From Gammaproteobacteria bacterium (lineage in GTDB: Bacteria > Pseudomonadota > Gammaproteobacteria > Pseudomonadales > Pseudohongiellaceae), in the NCBI GenBank assembly GCA_024639905.1, contig JAHEGE010000002.1:196580-260579 (forward strand): a stretch of 64,000 nucleotides of DNA, given 5' to 3'. A program made the position numbers and the translations under genes. This document shows positions 20,711-31,400 of the stretch, piece after piece. The notes under the pieces were generated by a model. It worked only from the letters and a program-made list of their open reading frames with translations. It did no database searches and had not been told where the DNA came from. How positions within the stretch are numbered: position 1 is the first letter of the stretch; each line of letters opens with the position of its first letter.

Positions 20711-21787
20711 TTGACGATTCGATTTAGGCAGTACAAGGATTTCAGCGTGGATGCACAGGTAACAAAACAGCCGCTCAACTGGTCTGAGCTCGGGTTTCAA
20801 TACATTAAGACCGACACTCGCTACCGCGCTGTATGGCGCGACGGGGCGTGGTCGCTCGGCGAGCTCATTGGCGAGGAGAACATCGCCATTCACGAAGGCG
20901 CGCCGTCCATTCATTACGCCCAGCAGTGTTTCGAGGGGATGAAGGCTCAGACTGCTCCCGACGGTCGCATCCTGTTGTTTCGCCCCGAGCTCAATGCAGA
21001 GCGCATGCGGCGCACGGCGCAAAGGCTTCTAATGCCCGATGTCCCTGTTGAAATGTTCGTCGATGCGGTCAAACGCGTGGTTAGCGCGAATGCGTCGTGG
21101 GTTCCCCCCTACGGCTCAGGCGCTTCGCTCTACATCCGGCCAATGCTCATCGGGGTTGGTGAAAACCTGGGCCTGAAGCCCGCGCAGTCCTATGAGTTCC
21201 GGGTATTCGTCTCGCCGGTTGGGCCCTATTATAAGCAGGCGGGGCTGGGCACCATTAGCCTTGCAGTGTCGGAGATGGATCGAGCAGCACCGCGCGGCAC
21301 GGGTAGCTATAAGGCGGGAGCAAATTACGCGGGTGGCTTGCTGGCCACCAAGCAAGCGCAGGCGCTGGGTGCAAACGAGGCCCTGTATCTCGATTCGCGC
21401 GAAGAGCGCTTTATCGATGAGGCGGGGTCCGCGAATATTGTGATCGTGATGAAGGACGGCTCTGTTGCCACCCCGAAGTCAGAAGCGATCCTCCCAAGCA
21501 TTACGCGGCGCAGCATTATGACTCTCGCCGAGAAGAAATTGGGCCTGACGACGGTCGAGCGTCAAATTGAGCTGCGCAAGGAGATCGGCGATTTCGCTGA
21601 AGCCGCAGCGTGCGGCACGGCTGCCGTGCTCTCGCCCGTTGGCCGAATTTGGTTCGATGACGCATGGCATCAGGTCGGGGAAGGCGATGTTGCGGGCCCC
21701 GTGATGCACAAACTCTATGATTTGCTCGTCGGCATTCAAAAGGGCGAGCTCGCAGACGAATTCGGTTGGACTGTCGCAGTAGACTAG
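20711..21787 (+). CDS. ilvE: branched-chain amino acid aminotransferase
   Basis: SIHYAQQCFEGMKA, YKAGANYAGGLLA (PLP Lys), FIDEAGSANI. Start uncertain (TTG 20711 or GTG 20747). Confidence 0.92.
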   Translation: MTIRFRQYKDFSVDAQVTKQPLNWSELGFQYIKTDTRYRAVWRDGAWSLGELIGEENIAIHEGAPSIHYAQQCFEGMKAQTAPDGRILLFRPELNAERMRRTAQRLLMPDVPVEMFVDAVKRVVSANASWVPPYGSGASLYIRPMLIGVGENLGLKPAQSYEFRVFVSPVGPYYKQAGLGTISLAVSEMDRAAPRGTGSYKAGANYAGGLLATKQAQALGANEALYLDSREERFIDEAGSANIVIVMKDGSVATPKSEAILPSITRRSIMTLAEKKLGLTTVERQIELRKEIGDFAEAAACGTAAVLSPVGRIWFDDAWHQVGEGDVAGPVMHKLYDLLVGIQKGELADEFGWTVAVD

Positions 21788-21843
21788 ACTGCGTAGGCCA
21801 GATATCGCAAAGAAGTCCCAATCCACGCGCCTTCGCGAGCACT

Positions 21844-21879
21844 ATTAGCCCATACGATGTCCGCATCGTGAGGGCTAAT
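21844..21879. terminator. 36-bp near-perfect inverted repeat downstream of ilvE; candidate terminator
   Basis: ATTAGCCC-at-ACGATG-tccg-CATCGT-ga-GGGCTAAT; 56 nt after ilvE stop, just upstream of the topA promoter; no strong U-tract. Confidence 0.5.
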
Positions 21880-21891
21880 TTGCGTTAAAGC

Positions 21892-21920
21892 TTGACCGAC
21901 CCACGACCCTTCCTTATATA
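21892..21920 (+). promoter_or_regulatory. candidate sigma70 promoter for topA
   Basis: -35 TTGACC (21892-21897), 17-bp spacer, -10 TATATA (21915-21920). Confidence 0.65.
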
Positions 21921-21966
21921 CTCGCGCACTTCCGGCCCCCGGCCTCAAGTCCAAAGAGTTGCGTTT

Positions 21967-24714
21967 ATGCCCAAATCACTAGTAATAGTCGAGTCGCCAG
22001 CTAAGGCGAAAACTATTAACAAGTACCTCGGTTCTGACTTCATCGTCAAATCGAGTGTGGGTCATATTCGAGATCTGCCCACTTCGGGCTCAGCCAAGCC
22101 TGTAGACCCCAAAGCGCGCGCTGCTGCAGCGGCCAAGACACGCAAACTCGCGCCAGACGAAAAGCTCGTCTATAAAAAGAAGAAGGCGAAAGAGGCGCTG
22201 GTTAAGCGCATGGGCATCGATCCTGAACACGACTGGGCGGCACAATACGAAGTGTTGCCAGGCAAGGAGAAGGTCGTCTCAGAACTGCAAAAGCTCGCGA
22301 AGGGCGCCGACACTATCTATCTCGCAACGGATTTAGACCGCGAGGGAGAGGCGATAGCCTGGCACTTAAAAGAGGCCATAGGCGGTGACGAAAGCCGTTA
22401 TAAGCGCGTCGTCTTCAATGAGATTACCAAGCGCGCTATCCAAGACGCGTTCGCCGAGCCTGGCGAACTGGATATGCGCTATGTAGAGGCACAGCAGGCG
22501 CGGCGCTTCCTCGATCGAGTTGTGGGCTTCATGGTGTCGCCTTTGCTCTGGGCGAAGGTAGCACGTGGGCTCTCTGCGGGGCGCGTGCAATCGGTTGCTG
22601 TGCGCTTGGTGGTTGAGCGTGAGCGCGAGATTCGGGCGTTCATACCAGACGAGTATTGGGAGGTGTTCGCAGACCTCGAGACCGGAAAACAAGAAACGCT
22701 AAAATGCCAGGTCGTTAAGCAGGGGGGGGCGAACTTCCGCCCCACAAGCAAGCAGGAGACCGATACGGCACTTGCCGTGCTGGAGTCTAGCGACTATCGC
22801 GTACTCAAGCGCGATGATAAGCCCACGTCCTCGAAGCCCAAGGCGCCACTGATTACCTCCACTCTGCAACAGGCGGCAAGCACGCGCCTGGGCTTCGGTG
22901 TGAAGAAGACTATGATGATGGCGCAGCGCCTCTATGAGGCCGGTTACATTACTTATATGCGTACTGACTCAACACATTTGAGCGGCGATGCTATCGCCAT
23001 GGCGCGGGACTATATTAAGAGCAAATTCGGTGCTGAGTATCTGCCGGAGAAGCCTCTGTTTTACAGCTCTAAAGAAGGTGCCCAAGAAGCCCACGAAGCT
23101 ATTCGCCCTACCGATGTGCGCATGACCTCTACTCTGCTTAACCAGATGGAGCCAGATGCGGTGCGTCTGTACACGCTAATCTGGCAATTTTTTGTCGCCT
23201 GTCAGATGCCGCCAGCGCGCTATCTCAGCTCCAGTATTAGCATTGGCGCCGCAGATTTCGAGCTTAAGATTAAAGGCCGCATCATGCAGTTTGATGGATA
23301 TCTGCGTGCGATGCCTTCGAAAGACGAAGACGTAGTCTTGCCTGCGCTTAGCGAGGGCGAGCTTCTTAGTTTGAGCGCGTTGAACCCCCAGCAAAACTTT
23401 ACTAAGCCGCCGCCGCGTTTCACCGAGGCAAGTTTGGTCAAAGAGTTGGAGAAGAAGGCGATTGGGCGGCCGTCGACTTATGCTGCCATCATCTCGACGA
23501 TTCAAGATCGCGGCTACGCGCGGGTTGAGAATAAACGCTTCTACGCATTGAAGATGGGCGATATCGTCGCAGAACGATTAATCGAAAGCTTCGCAGATCT
23601 TATGGACTACGATTTTACCGCCAAGATGGAAGAGTCTCTGGACGAGGTCGCCGCGGGTGGTAAGAATTGGAAGGTGCTGTTAAACGAGTTCTATGAGCGC
23701 TTTACGCTCGAGCTTGCTATCGCCGAGGCTGGCGACGGAGGCATGCGCACCAACGATCCAACGGAAACCGATATCGAATGCCCGAATTGTGGACGTAATA
23801 TGCAAATCCGCACGGCATCTACCGGCGTGTTCCTCGGCTGTTCGGGCTATGCGCTACCCCCTAAAGAACGCTGCAAGCAGACGATCAATCTGACGCCCGG
23901 TGAAGATGCGATTCGCACCGATACGGCCGAGGAGGCCGAAGCTGCAGAGAACGTTCAGCTGCGAAATAAGCACCGGTGCACGCTGTGTAATACGGCGATG
24001 GATAGTTACCTCATAGACGAGGGGCGCAAGCTGCACGTGTGTGGCAACAATCCCGATTGCAGTGGCTTCGAAGTCGAAGGCGGCGAGTTTAAGATTCGCG
24101 GTTATGACGGGCCGATTATCGAATGCGACAAATGCGCCGCTGACATGCAACTTAAAACCGGCCGTTTCGGAAAATATTTCGGTTGCAGCAACGACTCCTG
24201 TAAGAACACGCGAAAATTGCTGCGCAACGGCCAGGCGGCACCGCCGAAGATGGATCCGGTTCCCATGCCCGAACTGCAATGCGAGACCGTCGACGATCAC
24301 TATATTTTGCGCGATGGTGCTGCTGGACTATTCCTTGCTGCGAGCCAGTTTCCGCGAAATCGCGAGACGCGGGCACCTCTGGTTTCGGAGTTGTTGCCAC
24401 ACGCCGCGGAGATCGACCCCAAGTACGACTATTTGCTGCAGGCACCTGCTATGGACGACGCCGGCAATCCAACGGTGGTGCGTTACAGTCGCAAGACCGC
24501 CGAGATCTATGTGCAGAGTGAACATGACAAAAAGGCGACAGGTTGGAAAGCATTCTATTCGGGTAGCCAATGGCAGGCCGAAGGTAGCGCGAAGGTAGTA
24601 AAGAAAACCGCAGCCAAAAAGCCGGCGGCTAAAAAGGTCGCAAAGAAAGTCGTGAAGAAGGTTGCTAAGAAGGCTGCACCGAAAAAGGCAGAAGCTAAGA
24701 CCACGGAAGAGTAA
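21967..24714 (+). CDS. topA: DNA topoisomerase I
   Basis: [36 protein letters not shown]-terminal Cys4 fingers, Lys/Ala-rich tail. Supplied start 21892 falls on the candidate -35; ATG 21967 used. Confidence 0.96.
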   Translation: MPKSLVIVESPAKAKTINKYLGSDFIVKSSVGHIRDLPTSGSAKPVDPKARAAAAAKTRKLAPDEKLVYKKKKAKEALVKRMGIDPEHDWAAQYEVLPGKEKVVSELQKLAKGADTIYLATDLDREGEAIAWHLKEAIGGDESRYKRVVFNEITKRAIQDAFAEPGELDMRYVEAQQARRFLDRVVGFMVSPLLWAKVARGLSAGRVQSVAVRLVVEREREIRAFIPDEYWEVFADLETGKQETLKCQVVKQGGANFRPTSKQETDTALAVLESSDYRVLKRDDKPTSSKPKAPLITSTLQQAASTRLGFGVKKTMMMAQRLYEAGYITYMRTDSTHLSGDAIAMARDYIKSKFGAEYLPEKPLFYSSKEGAQEAHEAIRPTDVRMTSTLLNQMEPDAVRLYTLIWQFFVACQMPPARYLSSSISIGAADFELKIKGRIMQFDGYLRAMPSKDEDVVLPALSEGELLSLSALNPQQNFTKPPPRFTEASLVKELEKKAIGRPSTYAAIISTIQDRGYARVENKRFYALKMGDIVAERLIESFADLMDYDFTAKMEESLDEVAAGGKNWKVLLNEFYERFTLELAIAEAGDGGMRTNDPTETDIECPNCGRNMQIRTASTGVFLGCSGYALPPKERCKQTINLTPGEDAIRTDTAEEAEAAENVQLRNKHRCTLCNTAMDSYLIDEGRKLHVCGNNPDCSGFEVEGGEFKIRGYDGPIIECDKCAADMQLKTGRFGKYFGCSNDSCKNTRKLLRNGQAAPPKMDPVPMPELQCETVDDHYILRDGAAGLFLAASQFPRNRETRAPLVSELLPHAAEIDPKYDYLLQAPAMDDAGNPTVVRYSRKTAEIYVQSEHDKKATGWKAFYSGSQWQAEGSAKVVKKTAAKKPAAKKVAKKVVKKVAKKAAPKKAEAKTTEE

Positions 24715-24720
24715 TCCTCA

Positions 24721-24750
24721 AGCGCTTGTCGGCAGATGCCGAAAAGCGCT
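24721..24750. terminator. hairpin between convergent topA and lexA (candidate bidirectional terminator)
   Basis: AGCGCTT-gt-CGGC-agat-GCCG-aa-AAGCGCT; no U-tract. Confidence 0.4.
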
Positions 24751-24767
24751 GTTGCGGGACAGTCCGT

Positions 24768-25373
24768 CTAGTGCCTGCGAATCACGCCGACACTGATTCC
24801 CTCGATCGCGAAATCATTTAAACGCACGTCGACTTCTATCGGCGAGAACTCGGGGTTCTCTGCGATGAGGCTGAGCGTATAAGGCGTTTTGCCCTTCTTG
24901 AGGCGCTTCACCGTGACCTCTTCATCGATACGCGCGACGATGATGTCCCCGTCATTTGCGCGGTCGGTCTTGTGCACAGCTAGCAGATCATCCTCGAATA
25001 TACCCACGTCGATCATACTCGTCCCTTTTACCGTGAGCAGATAATCTGCGGCTGGCGTAAACAGGGTAGGCGGTATGTCACAGTATTCCGAGATGGATTC
25101 TTGCGCGAGAATGGGGCTGCCCGCAGCGACTTGGCCGATGATAGGCAGGCCTAGCTGTTCGTTTATCGGTAGACGCAGCCCCCGCGAGGCGCCGGGCTGT
25201 ATTTCTATCGCACCCTTGCGTGCAAGTGCCCGCAAATGATCTTCGGCCGCATTGGGCGACCGAAAGCCCATTTTCTTAGCGATCTCAGAACGCGTTGGCG
25301 GATAGCCCGTCTCCGAGAGGTAGTCTTTAATGTAGTTGAGAATCTGCTGTTGCCGTAAAGTGAGCTTAAGCAT
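24768..25373 (-). CDS. lexA: LexA repressor
   Basis: [35 protein letters not shown] cleavage site (QVAAGSPI), GTSM serine. ATG at 25373 with AGGAG upstream. Confidence 0.97.
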   Translation of the reverse strand: MLKLTLRQQQILNYIKDYLSETGYPPTRSEIAKKMGFRSPNAAEDHLRALARKGAIEIQPGASRGLRLPINEQLGLPIIGQVAAGSPILAQESISEYCDIPPTLFTPAADYLLTVKGTSMIDVGIFEDDLLAVHKTDRANDGDIIVARIDEEVTVKRLKKGKTPYTLSLIAENPEFSPIEVDVRLNDFAIEGISVGVIRRH

Positions 25374-25393
25374 GAGGCGCTCCTGTGCAATCC

Positions 25394-25409
25394 CTGTGTT
25401 TATCAACAG
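25394..25409. promoter_or_regulatory. LexA (SOS) box 1
   Basis: CTGTGTTTATCAACAG fits CTGT-N8-ACAG. Confidence 0.85.
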
Positions 25410-25425
25410 CTGTTATTTTATACAG
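25410..25425. promoter_or_regulatory. LexA (SOS) box 2
   Basis: CTGTTATTTTATACAG fits CTGT-N8-ACAG; directly abuts box 1. Confidence 0.92.
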
Positions 25426-25442
25426 TAATAAGGTCTGTGCAA
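25415..25442 (-). promoter_or_regulatory. candidate lexA sigma70 promoter
   Basis: Minus strand TTGCAC (25442-25437), 16 bp, TAAAAT (25420-25415); overlaps LexA box 2. Confidence 0.6.
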
Positions 25443-25645
25443 GCCTTTTTTTCCTCGTGTTCGCGGGCGAGTTTAGACAGGCGCTGCCTCGTCCTTGCCC
25501 GGCATTTTCCTTGGGGCTAGCCTATGGGATAATTCGCGAGTCCGCAGCCCAATTCAGGGCATCACACTAGCCGAGTCGCGTCCCAGTCGTCGAAGCGGCG
25601 GAGGAGTAAGGCATCATCGAGCAAGCCGCAAGCACTGCTCCAGCA

Positions 25646-26689
25646 GTGAATCATCCGTCCACGGGCCTCATCGGCCCGCTAATGATTAGCATCGAGGGCC
25701 TTTCGCCAACGCTCGAGGAACAGGAGCTCATCGCTAGATCCTGTGTAGGTGGCGTCATCCTCTTCAGTCGAAATTACGCAGATAAAGCGCAGCTTCGTGA
25801 TCTCGTGGCGAGCCTGAGGGCGATGAATCCCGCTATCCTTATTGCTGTCGACCAAGAGGGCGGGCGGGTGCAGCGGTTCCGCGAGGGCTTTTTATCGCTA
25901 CCTGCGTTATCGCGCTTAGGTGCGCTGTATGCCGCTGACCAAAAGGCAGGGCTGGCAGCAGCAGAAGCCTGTGGTTGGGCAATGGCGGTAGAGCAGGTCG
26001 ACGTAGGGATCGACTTTAGTTTTGCTCCGGTGCTCGACGTCTACAACGCCGCTAGTCGGGTGATAGCCGACAGGGCATTTGCCGCTGATCCAGAGGTGTT
26101 GTCTGCCCTCGCGCTACGCTACGTCGCTGGAATGAACGCGGCTGGCATGGCGGCGACTGGCAAGCACTTCCCAGGCCATGGGACGGTTGCGGCCGACTCA
26201 CACGTTGAGCTGCCCATTGATACGCGGCCACTCGATGCGCTGCTTGCCCATGACCTAAAACCCTTCGAGGCACTTGCCTCATCCCTCGGCGGCGTAATGC
26301 CCGCACACGTAATTTATTCAGCGGTCGATCCGCACTGCGCCGGCTTTTCTCGGTTTTGGCTGCAAGATATTCTGCGCAAACGATTCGGTTTCGACGGCGT
26401 TATCTTTAGCGACGACCTGACGATGGATGCGGCGCACAGCGCAGGGTCGGTCGAGGTGCGCGCCGATCTCGCGTTGGAGGCTGGCTGCGATATGGTGCTC
26501 GTCTGCAACGATGGCGAGGCGGCGCGCCGGGTCGCGGATCATATTGACGCACGAGCCGACAGCGGCGTTCCACCATCGGCTTCGCGCTTGCCTCGCATGG
26601 CTGCGCAGTTCGCTAGACACGACGCGGATTATGCGAGCTCGTCGCGTTGGCACGAAGCCCAGGACATTATCGCTTCGCTACCAACCTAG
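25646..26689 (+). CDS. nagZ: beta-N-acetylhexosaminidase (glycoside hydrolase family 3)
   Basis: VGGVILFSRNYAD, VDQEGGRVQRF, GKHFPGHG, FSDDLTMDAA. Start uncertain. Confidence 0.94.
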   Translation: MNHPSTGLIGPLMISIEGLSPTLEEQELIARSCVGGVILFSRNYADKAQLRDLVASLRAMNPAILIAVDQEGGRVQRFREGFLSLPALSRLGALYAADQKAGLAAAEACGWAMAVEQVDVGIDFSFAPVLDVYNAASRVIADRAFAADPEVLSALALRYVAGMNAAGMAATGKHFPGHGTVAADSHVELPIDTRPLDALLAHDLKPFEALASSLGGVMPAHVIYSAVDPHCAGFSRFWLQDILRKRFGFDGVIFSDDLTMDAAHSAGSVEVRADLALEAGCDMVLVCNDGEAARRVADHIDARADSGVPPSASRLPRMAAQFARHDADYASSSRWHEAQDIIASLPT

Positions 26690-26728
26690 CGAAAATCTAC
26701 AGACACTTGACTTCCCGCGGGACTCACT

Positions 26729-27847
26729 ATGCAAGACACATTTTCATTGGACGCGCTACGCGATCTTGATTGGGGGCCTGAGCTTCTGCTGATCGTTACC
26801 CTGACCTTTGTCGCCCGCTTCATTGCACTGCGGTTATTGACCTCGCTCGGCAGGCATTTTGCCCGCACGACTAATGTGTGGGACGACGCTTTGCTGGAGG
26901 CCGCGCGGCGTCCGCTAAGCTGGCTTATTCTTATCTTCGGCTTATTGGCTGCGATCAGCATTAGCGAGGGCTATATCGACGACGAGCTGTTCTCGGTCAC
27001 AAACATTACGCTCGCGCGGCAGGTATCGCTCGTCGTTCTTATCGCTTGGTTCTTAGTCCGCTTCATTTCTTTGGCGGAAGAGAGGGTGCGACAGCGCATC
27101 CTGTCCGGCGGGGCTGAACAGTCTTCACAGTCGTCGCTAGATCCTACGACGCTCGTCGCTCTCGCGAAACTGCTGCGCCTCTCTGTTGTTGTGTCTGCAG
27201 TGCTCGTGCTATTGCCGACGCTGGGCATCCAGATCACTGCGCTACTCGCCTTCGGCGGCGTAGGCGGTATCGCCGTGGGCTTTGCGGCTCAAGATCTACT
27301 CGCGAATTTTTTTGGCGGCTTCATGATCTATCTCGATCGTCCTTTCGCCATTGGCGATTGGATTCGTTCGCCCGATAGAGAGATCGAAGGCACGGTCGAG
27401 ACCATTGGCTGGCGTCTCACCGTTGTGCGGACCTTCGATAAGCGCCCGCTGTATATCCCGAATTCGGTGTTTAACAAACTCGCGCTAGAAAACCCGTCAC
27501 GCATGACGAATCGTCGTATCAAAGAAACCATAGGAATTCGCTATAAAGATGCCGCGAAGATGGGCGCTATTGTTGCCGATGTTAAGACAATGCTGAAAGC
27601 CCATGAGGATATCGATACGACCCAGACGCTGATAGTCAATTTCGTTGCGTACTCGGCATCGTCCTTGGATTTCTTTATTTACACGTTCACTAAGACCACG
27701 AACTGGATCGAGTTTCATGAGATCAAGCAGGACGTCATGTTAAAGATCATTGGCATCGTCCACGCTCACGGCGCCGATTTTGCGTTCCCCACGCGCACTC
27801 TCGACGGCCTCGAGCAACTACGTATGGCGGCGGGGCCGGACGCATGA
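26729..27847 (+). CDS. MscS-family mechanosensitive ion channel
   Basis: AFGGVGGIAVGFAAQDLLANFFGGFMIYLDRPFAIGDWI MscS pore/beta motif. Confidence 0.93.
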   Translation: MQDTFSLDALRDLDWGPELLLIVTLTFVARFIALRLLTSLGRHFARTTNVWDDALLEAARRPLSWLILIFGLLAAISISEGYIDDELFSVTNITLARQVSLVVLIAWFLVRFISLAEERVRQRILSGGAEQSSQSSLDPTTLVALAKLLRLSVVVSAVLVLLPTLGIQITALLAFGGVGGIAVGFAAQDLLANFFGGFMIYLDRPFAIGDWIRSPDREIEGTVETIGWRLTVVRTFDKRPLYIPNSVFNKLALENPSRMTNRRIKETIGIRYKDAAKMGAIVADVKTMLKAHEDIDTTQTLIVNFVAYSASSLDFFIYTFTKTTNWIEFHEIKQDVMLKIIGIVHAHGADFAFPTRTLDGLEQLRMAAGPDA

Positions 27848-28425
27848 CACTCGAGGCCTTGAGTGCCGACACTGAAGAGATTACGCGCTTGCGCCGCAGC
27901 GCCCACTGCCTCCACGACAAGGCGGCGGTAGACGCTGCAATCGAGTCGATGGCGACGCAGATCTCAGGTGAATTAGCGGGTACAGATCCGCTGCTGCTTT
28001 GTATTATGAATGGCGGTTTGGTCTTAAGCGGTAGGCTCGCCACGCTTTTGGATTTTCCTCTGCAGATAGACTATCTGCATGCCACGCGCTACCGCGGCGA
28101 GGTGCGCGGTGCGGAGTTAAATTGGATTAGCTATCCGCGCGAGCGGCTAGCGGGTCGTCCGGTGCTATTGATTGACGACATCCTCGATGAGGGCAATACG
28201 CTGAAAGCGGTTGCTGAATACTGCGAGGCGCAGGGTGCTTCGCGCGTCTATAGCGCAGTGCTGGTCGAGAAAATCCATGGGCGTCGCATTGACGGAATAA
28301 AAGCCGACTGCGTGGGCCTTAAGATCGAAGACCGCTTCGTCTTCGGCTGTGGGTTGGATTATAAAGGCTATCTGCGTAACGCCCCCGGTATCTTTGCGAT
28401 TGACGAAGCGGAATTGTCGCCTTAG
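27844..28425 (+). CDS. hpt: hypoxanthine-guanine phosphoribosyltransferase
   Basis: PRPP motif PVLLIDDILDEGNTLKAV; 193 aa; starts 4 bp inside the upstream gene. Confidence 0.9.
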   Translation: MTLEALSADTEEITRLRRSAHCLHDKAAVDAAIESMATQISGELAGTDPLLLCIMNGGLVLSGRLATLLDFPLQIDYLHATRYRGEVRGAELNWISYPRERLAGRPVLLIDDILDEGNTLKAVAEYCEAQGASRVYSAVLVEKIHGRRIDGIKADCVGLKIEDRFVFGCGLDYKGYLRNAPGIFAIDEAELSP

Positions 28426-31400
28426 AGGCAGACTAGCTCGTTAATAGAGACCAGAAACAGCGCTCGCTGCTGAGGGAGAGATTCGAATCCCTTGAATAAC
28501 GCCGCGTAGCGATCAAGCTGCGGCTGATATTCCAGCGACTGCGCAGCGATAAATTCTTCGCGCGATTGTCCCTCAGTTTGCTGCGATGTCTTGAAGTCGA
28601 TAATCCAGCGCACGCCGTCCTTCACAAGAGTCCTATCAACTACCGAGTGCGCGTGATATTCCTCATTGCCTCGTCGTTCACTGCTTGCCAGTTTGAGCTC
28701 CGTCGCAGCGTCCTCTTGGGAGGCGAATAGCCACGCGTGCTCGCCTTTTAGGCAGTGGATGAGATCTTCGCCGGCTCGAGCACACAGGCTTTTGGCAAGG
28801 GCTGCGCTTGCGCCTTGACGCTGCAGCTGGCGTTGCCAGCGCGGAGTCACTGCGCTCAGTGCCGCGGTTATGTCGAAAGGTTTGAGGCAATAGGCTTCAA
28901 GGAAGGCGTGGCTAAGTGTGCCTAACTGCTGGCTTAGCCTCCGCTGCAGTTCCGCAGCGCCGTCGATTTGAGCGTCGGTGGCTGTCGTGGTTGAGTCGAA
29001 CTGTGCCTGGAGAATGTCTGCTCTGTTCTGCGCAATTGCGAGAGGGTGCTTCAGGCGTTTAATAGGCGTCACGCGAGGTAACTCGTCGTGGTTTTCGGCC
29101 TGTGTGGTTGAGGTAGGGGTTATCACTATCTCGCCTTCGATACCTGCGGCCTGCAAAGGCTCCCAGATGCGTGCCAGTAGGCTGCGTGAATTCGGCTTGA
29201 GTTGTGTCAGCTCTCCATCGTCCTTTTCTTTTTGGTTGAGTGTAGCGAAAAGACTGACGCTGCGTTTAGCTCGTGTCATCGCGATGTAAACGAGTCGCGT
29301 CTGTTCGAACAGATCCTTTTGCTTGTTCTCACCCTGAATGTAGTCGTAAAGCGTTTCGTTGGCCTGCGACTCGGGGGTTGGCTGTTCGCCTTTACGCTTC
29401 ACCGCGGCGATTAGAAGTCGCAGTTCGTTCTGCGTGTTCAGGCGTTCATGAAGGGTAATGAGTGCCTTCTCGTCGTTAGCACCCTGACCGCCGAGCTGAG
29501 GGATGATCACGTAATCGTATTGCAATCCCTTTGACTTATGCATGGTAAGTAGGTGCACCGACCCCGCGTTTTCTGCTGCTGGCTGCATGCTCGAATCTTG
29601 TTCGGCGAGGGGTAGGTTGGGCACGAAGCTCGCCATAATTTTCGCCTCGAAGGCGTCGAGATCGTCTATCGTGCAGTGGCGCTCATTGTCGCCTACTTGG
29701 CTGAAGAAATAGGCGACAGAGGCGTCCTCGGCCGCGCTAGAGATAAGCAGCTCTCCTTCTAATAGGCTCCACGCACACTCCATAAGGTGGCGCAGCGTGC
29801 ACAGGCCCCGTGCCCGCATGACGTAATGCAGAGCGGCGGTGAGGCCGGAGAGGCGGAGTTGCCCCTCTGAAGACAAGGTTGCATTCGGCGTAGGCTCAAG
29901 TGTTTCACTGCTTGCGGTTAGCGCGCGCATATTTGCCCAAATACTCTCTTGCCTGTTGTAGGAGGCGACAGAGAGGAGGTCGACGCTGTCGAGTCCGCAC
30001 CAAGGTGCTCTTAGCAGCGCAAGCCACGCAATGCTGTCAGCGGGATTAGACAGGGCTCGTAATAGGGTCATGAGATCGCCGACGATAGCGAGAGTCCCTA
30101 GGCGGTCAATGTCGGTGGCAATCCAGTCGATGCCGGCACTTCTGAACGCGGGGACTACGGCGCGGAAGTGGTTTCGATTCCGAGCGAGCACCGCAATACT
30201 TGCGGCGGGTTGCTCGCCGCGTATTGCCTGTACACGCTGTGCGATGAGAGTGGCCTCTTGTGCTTGTGCGTCAGATTTCTGTGACGAATCAGCGTAGGTA
30301 ATCCAGGTGGCGTCTAAGGGTGTGTCCCCGCTCGACTCACAGCCTGCTTTGGAGTGGGAATAGGGCACTGCACCACGCGAGATATGCTCGCGTTTAGGAA
30401 AGGCGGGTTCAAACACGCGGTTAATGGTCTCAACCAAGGGTTCTTGGGAGCGAAAGTTCATACTGAGCGTAAGCGGTTCGAGTGATAAGTCACCGACACC
30501 TTCAGCACGCACCTTGAGGTAAATGCCCACGTTGGCGTTGCGGAAGTTGTAGCACGACTGCATGGCGTCGCCGACGACGAATAGAGTGCGACCGTCGCCT
30601 GGTGTCCAGCCTTCGGTGAGTTTTTCGAGCAACTTTAATTGCCGCTCAGAGGTGTCTTGAAACTCATCGATGAGGATGTGTGAGAGCCTGTTATCCAGTG
30701 CCAATGCGAGGTCGGTAGGTCCATCGACTGTTTCCAGTGCGCTGAGTGCTGCGCTGCCCGCATGGGTATGATCGATCACGCCCTGACGCGTAAATTCCAG
30801 AATAAGGTTTCGGTGTAAAAGTCGTAGGGTTTGCGCTAACGACGACAGTAAAGGCCATTGCTGTACTACCGACTCACGCGACGGCAATGTGGTGAGTTGG
30901 GCAAGCGCAGGCGCTTCTACACCCGCGGCTTCTTCTAGTTCCGTCATCAGCGCCTTAAAGCGCGCGATCATGTCTACCGCGTGCGCTTGGCGGTCGGCGG
31001 GCACGCTACTTTTGGCAGGGAATCCTTGGGTCTTGTTGATCGTCTTGCGCCAGTTGCCGTCGGCCGTGAGTAAAAGGCGTGCGATGTTGCGCCATTCGCT
31101 AAGCGCGTCGGCATTGGCGGCGGGTAGCGCAGTCAGCAAAGTAGGTGCTGGGCTCTTGTCTTGGGGCCAGTTGTCTGCGCTGTAATTGTTGAGCTCGACA
31201 AGGGTGGCTGCATAGGGCAGTAGCGCTGTGCGCACAATGGCAAGTGACTCTTCGGCGAGTTCGTCGATGTGCGCCATTAGGGTTCGCTTCGCACTATCGG
31301 GGTCTTGCAGCAGAGACGGCAGATGGTCGAACCATTGGTCGCGCTTATAGAGCATGCTGAGTAGCAGGGACTCGATAGACTCGACGTTATTGTCGAGGTG

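Noticed and set aside
25385-25689. Small plus-strand ORFs between lexA and nagZ
   Set aside because: 25385..25570 covers the LexA boxes and promoter; 25495..25689 runs out of frame into nagZ; neither resembles SulA.
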